Assembly: GCA_017307315.1 (NCBI GenBank)
Contig: JAFKFF010000377.1
Location: forward strand, 1-6,869
From: Alphaproteobacteria bacterium
Lineage (GTDB): Bacteria; Pseudomonadota; Alphaproteobacteria; Micropepsales; Micropepsaceae
Direction of reading: 5' to 3'
DNA: 6,869 bases
Shown: piece by piece, positions 1-4,736 of the stretch
How positions within the stretch are numbered: position 1 is the stretch's first letter
How the letters are laid out: the number at the start of each line of letters is the position of its first letter
Notes under the pieces: model-generated
The model's database searches: none
Seen by the model: the letters and a program-made list of their open reading frames with translations, nothing else
What the model was told of the DNA's origin: nothing
Translations under genes and position numbers: made by a program

Positions 1-417
1 CGCCACGCCCGCGCAGGCGCGGGACTGCATCGTCGAGAGGCCAACACTCTGGAAACTGATCATATGCCAGACGAATTCGAATCCCTCGATCGATTTCTCG
101 AACATCGGGCGGACGGCCTCCGGCGTAAGATCCCGACCTGTAAGGCCGGTGCCGCCGGTCAGAATGACTGCGTCAATGTTTGGATCCTCTATCCAGGGGC
201 GTAACTGCGCTTGTATTTCTTCCACCACATCCTTGACGAGAGCCCGGCCACGGAGATTGTGACCGTCGCGCGTGATACGTTCGACCAGCAGCCGACCGGA
301 CGTGTCGCTTTCACCTTCCCGCGTATCGGAAACCGTCATCACGGCAATATTTAGGGGGCGAAAGGGTGTTTCTTCGGATAGCCAGCCGCCACCCGGAGGT
401 GAACCGAGGTTCGTCAT
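1..417 (-). CDS. moaB: Molybdenum cofactor biosynthesis protein MoaB (5' part, cut by window edge)
   Basis: The first 139 codons are visible and the frame stays open to the left edge. The family (MoaB/MogA) binds molybdopterin and acts in the adenylylation step of molybdenum cofactor synthesis in the cytoplasm. Seen in the translation: RPLNIAVMTVSDTREGESDT (residues 20-39), typical of the N-terminal strand and loop; the signature LTGGTGLTGRDLTPEAV (about 86-102), the molybdopterin-binding loop; then FEKSIEGFEFVWHMISFQS and GLSTMQSRACAGVA, matching the MoaB pattern of SFEEIGTSTLQSRAVAG. The ATG at 417-415 is preceded by GGAAAG on the minus strand about 8 bases upstream. A perfect FNR-type box lies about 200 bases upstream and no other gene lies between them. 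The cofactor would serve molybdoenzymes such as nitrate reductase, which fits the cluster, although none is visible. MogA is the alternative name; the sequence resembles MoaB more. The missing C-terminus should be about 35-40 residues. Confidence 0.93.
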   Translation of the reverse strand, partial: MTNLGSPPGGGWLSEETPFRPLNIAVMTVSDTREGESDTSGRLLVERITRDGHNLRGRALVKDVVEEIQAQLRPWIEDPNIDAVILTGGTGLTGRDLTPEAVRPMFEKSIEGFEFVWHMISFQSVGLSTMQSRACAGVA

Positions 418-719
418 CGTAACTATCTTTCCACGCCAGCTTCCTGCGCGCTGCGGTTTTTTAGCTTGGCCCGGGAACGACAAGGAAGAGCAGGCCCGCC
501 GCACTTGCACTCATTCTTGAACGTCAATCCGACTCCGGCATCGTGCTTCAAATGTAAATCAAGCTCGGGATTAGCGGTCCCGCGCAAGATAGCCTTCATT
601 GATCATGCCATACCTTGATATGGATCAATCAACCACCCCCCAGCATGACTCGCGAGGAGGGACGCGAATCCGGTATCATCGGATTGCGGTCTCTTGCCGT
701 ATGTCGATTTCGAATATTT
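418..719. other. Non-coding region between moaB and the hemerythrin gene
   Basis: Both flanking genes point left, so this is the 5' region of moaB and the 3' flank of the hemerythrin gene. It holds a perfect FNR-type box (615-628) and a suitably spaced -10-like TATCTT on the minus strand (591-586). A 6-bp inverted repeat, AATCCG (667-672) / CGGATT (680-685) with a 7-base loop, lies just downstream of the hemerythrin stop. It lacks a T-run on the minus strand, so it is at best a weak terminator. A 17-codon frame (514-461, minus) has no convincing ribosome site. I see no RNA gene or protein gene here. Confidence 0.6.
615..628 (-). promoter_or_regulatory. FNR/FixK-type anaerobox upstream of moaB
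   Basis: TTGAT-ATGG-ATCAA is an exact match to the FNR-family consensus TTGAT-N4-ATCAA. The only gene it can drive on the minus strand is moaB. A -10-like TATCTT (591-586, 4 of 6 matches to TATAAT) is centred 33 bases from the box centre. That is the spacing expected for a class II activator bound at about -41.5, and puts the start site near 580 with a leader of about 160 bases. The box is directly seen; activation and the start site are inferred. Confidence 0.75.
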
Positions 720-1211
720 CTATAGCGCTTGAAATACAGCCTTGAGATGCGCGTCATATTTTATCGCATGCTCAATAAACCAGTCCTTTAGCAGATCCCC
801 CAGCTCGCCGCTCGGCGCGTTGCTCTCGGGGCCGAAACTCCTGATGATGAAAGCCAATTTTTGAAGACTGCGCGCATGTTCCGCGATATGTTCGTCCAGA
901 ACGGCATCACTCATCATCTTGAGAGCGGCTGGATGACTTCCCTTTTCGAGCGCGACCTTGCCGCTAACTTCGCGCATTGCGGAGTTTTCGTGCCGCAAGT
1001 GATCTACAGTCTCTTGGTGGAGCATATCCAATAGCGTGTTGATCCGCGCGGGCGCTGGGTCGGTCTGCTGAGCAACGTGGATCTCGTTAATGATTTCCAC
1101 CAGCCGACGATGCTCCGTATCGAGGCCGTCGTGCCCGACGGCGTATCCTTCCACCCAAGGCAAGAACGAGTATTCCTGGCTTTGTGGCGTGCTGCATCCG
1201 GGGCTCAACAT
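720..1211 (-). CDS. Bacteriohemerythrin (hemerythrin-like di-iron protein)
   Basis: A 163-residue cytoplasmic four-helix protein with a complete di-iron site: H34 (in LDTEHRRLVE), H71 and E75 (HLRHE), H108 and H112 (HIAEH), and H148 with D153 (HAIKYD). Spacings H71-E75 (4), H108-H112 (4), H112-H148 (36) and H148-D153 (5) equal those of the Methylococcus bacteriohemerythrin. Only E75 to H108 is longer (33 rather than about 15), so an extra segment sits between helices 2 and 3. The family binds O2 reversibly, and relatives bind NO or serve as oxygen carriers or sensors; which applies here cannot be read from sequence. The ATG at 1211 has GAGGAG 7 bases upstream, a strong ribosome site. It is divergent from nnrS and shares about 195 bases of control region with it, which supports a role in NO or oxygen handling. 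There is no signal peptide and no fused signalling domain. Confidence 0.93.
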   Translation of the reverse strand: MLSPGCSTPQSQEYSFLPWVEGYAVGHDGLDTEHRRLVEIINEIHVAQQTDPAPARINTLLDMLHQETVDHLRHENSAMREVSGKVALEKGSHPAALKMMSDAVLDEHIAEHARSLQKLAFIIRSFGPESNAPSGELGDLLKDWFIEHAIKYDAHLKAVFQAL

Positions 1212-1312
1212 GCTGATACTCCTCGCCTACCCAATATCGCATATGCCGTGCAGCCACTGCCAACCGCCTGCGCGTTAGCCTGAGGCCATTTCAATTTCCC
1301 CCTGTAAGTCAT

Positions 1313-1335
1313 AAGATATATTTAATAGTGATTAT
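1313..1335. promoter_or_regulatory. Candidate AT-rich operator between the hemerythrin gene and nnrS (NsrR-like half-site)
   Basis: The stretch starts AAGATATATTT (1313-1323) and continues into AT-rich sequence to 1335, in the middle of the divergent promoter region. Its first ten bases are identical to the core of the large inverted repeat at 4441-4481. The 11-base half matches the NsrR half-site pattern AANATGCATTT at 9 of 11 positions, but the other half is degenerate, so this is a one-sided site at best. NsrR is an Fe-S, NO-sensing Rrf2-family repressor that commonly controls nnrS and hemerythrin genes. The assignment is an inference; the bases could also simply be a -10 region. Confidence 0.35.
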
Positions 1336-1406
1336 TTCGAACCTCTTGGCACGGGGTTGGTTGCAACGTGCTCTTTCCTCGAATTCGGGGGCGGTTAAGC
1401 GAACGT

Positions 1407-2591
1407 ATGACGACGCAAGCAGGCACAAGGGGTGGGATGGTACTGCCTTTATGGGCGCTTGGATTCCGGCCGTTCTTTCTGGCCGCTGCCGCCTGGGCTG
1501 CCTTGGCTTTGCTGTTATGGATCATCGCCCTTCAGTCCGGGGCATCGTTGCCTAGCCGGTTCGATCCTCTCTCCTGGCACATCCACGAAATGCTATTCGG
1601 GTTTGTCCCAGCCGCGATTGCCGGGTTCCTCCTAACCGCTATTCCGACCTGGACAGGACGCCCCCCAATACGGGGACACTTCCTCGCGGGGCTAGCTGGT
1701 ATTTGGCTTCTCGGCCGTTTTGCCGTCCTCCTGTCCGGCAAATTGCCTATCTGGATCAGCGAGATAATCGATGTTTCGTTTCTTTTTTTTCTCTCGGCCG
1801 TCGCCGCGTGCGAGATCGCGATTAGCCGCAACAGACGCAACATCGCGATACCTCTTCCCGTTCTTGTCCTGGGGGTCGCCAACCTGCTGATGCACCTTGA
1901 AGCAGCGGGCGTCGCGGTTCCCGCGGGGCTGGGATGGCGCCTGGGGCTGGCAGCTATCACGGTCCTTATCTCTGTCATCGGGGGGCGCATCATTCCCGCC
2001 TTTACAAGGAATTGGTTAGGCAGCCGCAACTCGCAGGCACTACCCGCGCCGCATGGCCTTGTCGATAGTGTCGGGATGGGCCTGCTTCACGGCGGCCTGA
2101 TCGGTTGGGCTTTGGTGCCGGACTCCGAGCCAATCGGAATACTGTTAATCCTGGCCGCGATTGTGAACTTTCTTAGGCTTCTGCGCTGGAAAGGCGCGCG
2201 CACGTTGGCGGAGCCGCTGCTCGCAATCCTGCACATCGGATTCCTATGGCTTGTCAGCAGCGCCGCTCTGCTTGGCGCGAGCATGTTGACAGATAATATC
2301 CCCCTCTCGGCCGCTATTCATGCGATGACCGCCGGTACAATTGGAACGACAGTGCTCGCCGTCATGACTCGCGTCTCTCTGGGCCACACGGGACGCGCTT
2401 TGCATGCCGATCAAGCTACCAGCTTGATTTACATATTGGTGACAGCCGCGGGTGTCGCGCGTGTTTTCGCGCCATTCGAACCAGCACATTACACAGCACT
2501 TTTGGAGATCTCGGCAGCGTTATGGATTGGTGCATTTGCTGCTTTTGGTATTCGCTATGCGCCGTTGCTTTTTTCCAGCAGAATCAAGTGA
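1407..2591 (+). CDS. nnrS: NnrS family haem-copper membrane protein
   Basis: A 394-residue polytopic inner-membrane protein with roughly 12 hydrophobic segments. Family hallmarks, numbered from this start: ALGFRPFF (17-24) at the first membrane span; WHIHEMLFGF (57-66), with histidines of the type proposed to bind haem; TAIPTWTGRPPIRG (77-90); GGRIIPAFTRNWL (192-204); HAMTAGTIGTTVLAVMTRVSLGHTGR (from 305), the most conserved block. NnrS proteins bind haem and copper and relieve NO and nitrosative stress, including iron-nitrosyl stress during denitrification. The start is uncertain. ATG at 1407 has a G-rich run about 12 bases upstream. ATG at 1437 has AAGGGG closer but leaves little N-terminus before LPLWALGFRPFF. 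GTG at 1368 would add 13 unconserved residues. It is divergent from the hemerythrin gene and 171 bases upstream of hemN, which has its own box. Confidence 0.95.
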   Translation: MTTQAGTRGGMVLPLWALGFRPFFLAAAAWAALALLLWIIALQSGASLPSRFDPLSWHIHEMLFGFVPAAIAGFLLTAIPTWTGRPPIRGHFLAGLAGIWLLGRFAVLLSGKLPIWISEIIDVSFLFFLSAVAACEIAISRNRRNIAIPLPVLVLGVANLLMHLEAAGVAVPAGLGWRLGLAAITVLISVIGGRIIPAFTRNWLGSRNSQALPAPHGLVDSVGMGLLHGGLIGWALVPDSEPIGILLILAAIVNFLRLLRWKGARTLAEPLLAILHIGFLWLVSSAALLGASMLTDNIPLSAAIHAMTAGTIGTTVLAVMTRVSLGHTGRALHADQATSLIYILVTAAGVARVFAPFEPAHYTALLEISAALWIGAFAAFGIRYAPLLFSSRIK

Positions 2592-2699
2592 GGCCTTTCC
2601 GGTCTGGGCGCCGGACCAAGAGATCGCCCATAAAGAGCGCCCTCTCCCGATCCCGATCAGGTCGCCCGACGCTCCTGGGGCCGCGACAAAAACGCACCT

Positions 2700-2713
2700 T
2701 TGCGCCCGATCAA
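2700..2713 (+). promoter_or_regulatory. hemN: FNR/FixK-type anaerobox (TTGCG variant) upstream of hemN
   Basis: TTGCG-CCCG-ATCAA fits the FNR/FixK pattern TTG(A/C)-N6-(T/G)CAA with one full ATCAA half. A box bound at -41.5 would place the start site near 2748, with TCTGCT (2736-2741) as a poor -10, giving a leader of about 15 bases that still includes the ribosome site at 2752-2757. This agrees with translation starting at 2763 and excludes the upstream in-frame TTG 2700 and ATG 2730. The box is nearly identical to the one at 4381-4394 (12 of 14 bases). Confidence 0.65.
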
Positions 2714-2762
2714 TTCGGATCGGAACGCCATGGCTTCTGCTGGCGGCAAGAGGGAGGCGACC

Positions 2763-4106
2763 ATGGCAACGATTCCAGAGTTATTTTCGGCGCAAGTTCC
2801 GCGTTACACCAGCTATCCCACAGCGCCGCACTTTCATGACGGTGTGAATGGCACCGTTTACCGGGACTGGTTGGCCCGCCTCAACCCGGATGAACCGCTG
2901 TCTCTTTATCTCCATATTCCATTCTGTGACACACTGTGCTTTTTCTGCGGTTGCCACACGAGCGTGGTCAACCATTATGGTCCGGTCCGAGATTATTGCA
3001 GATTGCTGGAGCGGGAAATCGCCCTTGTAGCGCCCATGCCCGCTTGGCTTCCCGTCCAGCATATTCATTGGGGCGGCGGATCGCCCACACTCCTGGAACC
3101 GGATGACATTGCCCGGCTTACCGCAGCGATCCATACGGCGTTCGATATTCGCCCTGATGCGGAGTTTGCCGTCGAAGTGGACCCCCGCGGTCTTTCCAGA
3201 GAGACCGTTCAGGCGCTGGCAAAAGGCGGCCTGACGCGCGCTTCCATAGGTGTGCAGGACTGCAATATCGAGGTACAGCGGGCCATCAACCGGCTTCAGA
3301 CCAAAGAGCAGACCATCACGGCCATGGAAATGTTGCGCGCTGCAGGCGTCGCAAGCATCAACCTGGACCTGATATACGGCTTGCCCAAGCAAACCCTTCC
3401 AGGCTGGCAACAAACACTGGACTTCGTTGCACAGCTCGAACCGGATCGCGTGGCGGTCTTTGGCTACGCTCATGTGCCCAAGTTCAAGAAGCATCAAGCA
3501 TTGATCCCGCAATCCCTCCTTCCCGGATTGGACGAGCGTTTCCGGATGGCCGAACTGGCACGAAACTTCCTATCGGGCTGCGGCTATGTGCCGATAGGCA
3601 TGGATCATTATGCGAAGCCCGGTGACTCCCTTGCGCAAGCCCTAGAAAGCGGCGCACTGGCCCGCAACTTCCAAGGCTATACCGCCGATCCGGCTAGAAC
3701 CCTGATTGGGCTTGGAGCATCGTCTATCGGCTCTCTTCCGCAAGGTTACGTACAGAATGTCGCCAACGTGCCGGCATATCGAGCGCTCCTCGCGGAGAAC
3801 AAGTTGCCTGTGGCGCGTGGATTTCGTTTGGGCAAAGTCGATAGGATCTATCGCGAAATCATCGAGACGCTGATGTGCACTCTAAAGGTTGACCTCGACA
3901 CCGTTGCCCGCCGTTATGGTGTCTCAAAAGCAATATTTGCCGACGCCATGAAGATTCTTGAGCCTATGCGCATAGAAGGCCTGGTGTCGGTAGAGGGAAA
4001 CCAAATCCTCATGGAAAAGGCCTGGCCCAGCGCCGTCCGCCTGGCAGCCTCCGCCTTCGATCAATATCTTCCTCGCAACAGCGCAGCCCATTCGAGTTCT
4101 ATTTAA
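2763..4106 (+). CDS. hemN: Oxygen-independent coproporphyrinogen III oxidase HemN
   Basis: A 447-residue cytoplasmic radical-SAM enzyme that decarboxylates coproporphyrinogen III to protoporphyrinogen IX without oxygen, using S-adenosylmethionine and a [4Fe-4S] cluster. The N-terminal PRYTSYPTA (13-21) marks true HemN rather than HemW. The cluster motif is C55-x3-C59-x2-C62, with C64 following and Y49 just before. GGGSPT (104-109) is the SAM-binding motif (usually GGGTPT). E138, Q165, R177 and D202 line up with E. coli E145, Q172, R184 and D209 at a constant offset of seven. LDLIYGLPKQT (201-211) and NFQGYTAD (302-309) are further hallmarks. Length matches the family (about 450). The ATG at 2763 has GGGAGG five bases upstream and follows an FNR-type box by about 50 bases. 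The gene would sustain haem supply for respiration when oxygen is absent. Confidence 0.97.
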   Translation: MATIPELFSAQVPRYTSYPTAPHFHDGVNGTVYRDWLARLNPDEPLSLYLHIPFCDTLCFFCGCHTSVVNHYGPVRDYCRLLEREIALVAPMPAWLPVQHIHWGGGSPTLLEPDDIARLTAAIHTAFDIRPDAEFAVEVDPRGLSRETVQALAKGGLTRASIGVQDCNIEVQRAINRLQTKEQTITAMEMLRAAGVASINLDLIYGLPKQTLPGWQQTLDFVAQLEPDRVAVFGYAHVPKFKKHQALIPQSLLPGLDERFRMAELARNFLSGCGYVPIGMDHYAKPGDSLAQALESGALARNFQGYTADPARTLIGLGASSIGSLPQGYVQNVANVPAYRALLAENKLPVARGFRLGKVDRIYREIIETLMCTLKVDLDTVARRYGVSKAIFADAMKILEPMRIEGLVSVEGNQILMEKAWPSAVRLAASAFDQYLPRNSAAHSSSI

Positions 4107-4203
4107 TAAGCCCAATTGCTTCCGAGCCTTGATACCTGGGATATGGTCGATACCACTGCTTTCAAGACATGCGTGGTTGGCAGATATCGACTCTGACCGG
4201 TGG

Positions 4204-4323
4204 TTAGGCGCCGTTCCGGCCCCTTCGCCACTCTTGCCAGATTGCCCAGCCTCCCAGCCCTCCGACGAGAAGCGAAAAAGCGCTGACAATTAAGACGAAC
4301 ATTCCCACATTTTGAGGCTCCAT
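4204..4323 (-). CDS. Small single-span membrane protein, 39 residues, function unknown
   Basis: Reading left from the ATG at 4323-4321, 39 codons end in TAA at 4206-4204. The protein starts MEPQNVG, then has one hydrophobic helix (about residues 8-29: MFVLIVSAFSLLVGG then LGGWAIW), and ends QEWRRGRNGA. The basic tail predicts the C-terminus in the cytoplasm and N-terminus outside. GGGAG lies 7-8 bases upstream of the ATG, a good ribosome site. An FNR-type box (4381-4394) and a -10-like TAGCTT (4358-4353) precede it at the right spacing (32 bases centre to centre). Size and shape recall small accessory subunits of haem-copper or bd oxidases, such as CcoQ or CydX, but I recognise no specific family. 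It is convergent with hemN, leaving 97 bases between them. The combination of start signal, box and clean membrane helix supports a real gene. Confidence 0.62.
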   Translation of the reverse strand: MEPQNVGMFVLIVSAFSLLVGGLGGWAIWQEWRRGRNGA

Positions 4324-4380
4324 TGTAGATCTCCCTTATGCCGTCGGGGATCAAGCTAGGAGAAGAGCTGCCACCCGGCA

Positions 4381-4394
4381 TTGCGCTAGATCAA
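4381..4394. promoter_or_regulatory. FNR/FixK-type anaerobox (TTGCG variant) in a divergent control region
   Basis: TTGCG-CTAG-ATCAA differs from the hemN box only in two of the four spacer bases. On the minus strand a TAGCTT (4358-4353) sits 32 bases away centre to centre, ideal for driving the 39-residue gene with a leader of about 23 bases. On the plus strand a start site would fall near 4429, just before the inverted repeat, but the -10 there (TTGATC, 4415-4420) is poor. It could serve either or both directions. Confidence 0.6.
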
Positions 4395-4440
4395 TATGAA
4401 CGATCTGCTTTCCCTTGATCCGCGAAGAGATGCCGCAACC

Positions 4441-4481
4441 TTCTCTTAAAAGATATATTGACTATATATCTTTTAAGAGAA
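4441..4481. repeat. Perfect 18-bp AT-rich inverted repeat, candidate operator
   Basis: The arms TTCTCTTAAAAGATATAT (4441-4458) and its exact complement (4464-4481) flank a five-base spacer TGACT. The inner 23 bases run from AAGATATATTG (4450-4460) to CTATATATCTT (4462-4472). They have the 11-1-11 layout of NsrR operators and the AAGAT...ATCTT ends, but TA in place of the usual GC in each half. AAGATATATT recurs at 1313-1322. It lies about 55 bases before the broken DUF2249 start and just downstream of where an FNR-driven transcript would begin, a position suited to a repressor. As RNA it would also form a long AU-rich hairpin. Confidence 0.8.
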
Positions 4482-4535
4482 ACACTCCCTGCGACGCTGC
4501 AAGCGGAGAAGCTCTTCAAACCAAGGAATATCGCG

Positions 4536-4687
4536 ATGACCCAGTCTCATGCCGAGATAGTCGATGTCAGAAGCCTGGTGCCGGCCCAGCGCCACGCCAA
4601 GATTTTCAATCTTGCTCTTGGCTCTATATTCAGCAAGGCCCCGCCGAGTGGCGCGTGGAGATCGGCAGGCACGCGAAAGCAGCTTGA
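4536..4687 (+). pseudogene. DUF2249 protein gene, broken by an internal deletion and frameshift
   Basis: The ATG at 4536 has AAGGAA about 8 bases upstream and opens MTQSHAEIVDVRSLVPAQRH, then AKIFN, the standard N-terminus of a DUF2249 domain (DVRxLxPxxRHxxIF). The domain's C-terminal end, SWLYIQQGPAEWRVEIGRH and a TGA at 4685-4687, follows at once but in the +1 frame relative to the ATG. The roughly 35 residues that normally lie between are absent. So a deletion near 4600-4620 removed the middle of a domain of about 70 residues and shifted frame. The intact relative at 6110-6586 shows what is missing. DUF2249 proteins are small cytoplasmic proteins common in denitrification loci; their function is not established. 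Because of the shift, the N-terminal frame no longer stops here but reads into the next gene. Confidence 0.82.
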
Positions 4688-4692
4688 TCCAT

Positions 4693-4720
4693 CATGGCGG
4701 CGCCGAACGGCGCCGCTATG
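4693..4720 (+). other. Strong GC-rich hairpin between the broken DUF2249 gene and the membrane protein gene
   Basis: CATGGCGGCGCCG (4693-4705) pairs with CGGCGCCGCTATG (4708-4720) with one G-T wobble. This gives a stem of about 12 pairs and a GAAC loop. It begins 5 bases after the stop of the old DUF2249 frame and ends 4 bases before the GGAG ribosome site of the next gene. No T-run follows, so it is not a standard terminator. An RNA-processing or stability element, or an influence on initiation at 4737, is possible. Confidence 0.5.
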
Positions 4721-4736
4721 CCTTGGAGATATCGTT

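Noticed and set aside
461..514. 17-codon hydrophobic frame on the minus strand upstream of moaB (starts MSASAAGLLFLVV)
   Set aside because: It would be a small membrane peptide or leader, but there is no convincing ribosome site and the length is within chance expectation.
1532..2029. Open frame of 165 codons on the minus strand inside nnrS
   Set aside because: Antisense shadow of NnrS, arginine- and proline-rich as expected from the complement of a GC-rich membrane protein gene.
2598..2615. Short inverted repeat TCCGG / CCGGA just after nnrS as a terminator
   Set aside because: Only five pairs with an eight-base loop and no T-run follow; not enough to call a terminator.
2700..2762. Upstream starts for hemN at TTG 2700 or ATG 2730
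   Set aside because: They overlap or lie upstream of the expected transcript start from the anaerobox; ATG 2763 has the strong GGGAGG site and gives the family length.
2452..2847. Open frame of 131 codons on the plus strand bridging nnrS and hemN
   Set aside because: Out of frame with both genes, overlaps conserved ends of each, and shows no domain.
2781..3512. Open frame of 243 codons on the minus strand inside hemN
   Set aside because: Antisense to conserved HemN motifs; no domain or start signal.
4107..4203. Bidirectional terminator between the convergent hemN and 39-residue genes
   Set aside because: I looked for a stem with flanking T/A runs and found only a five-pair ACCAC / GTGGT stem with a long loop.
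4458..4535. ATG at 4458 as the start of the long frame into the membrane protein
   Set aside because: It lies within the inverted repeat, lacks a ribosome site, and adds residues unlike any domain.
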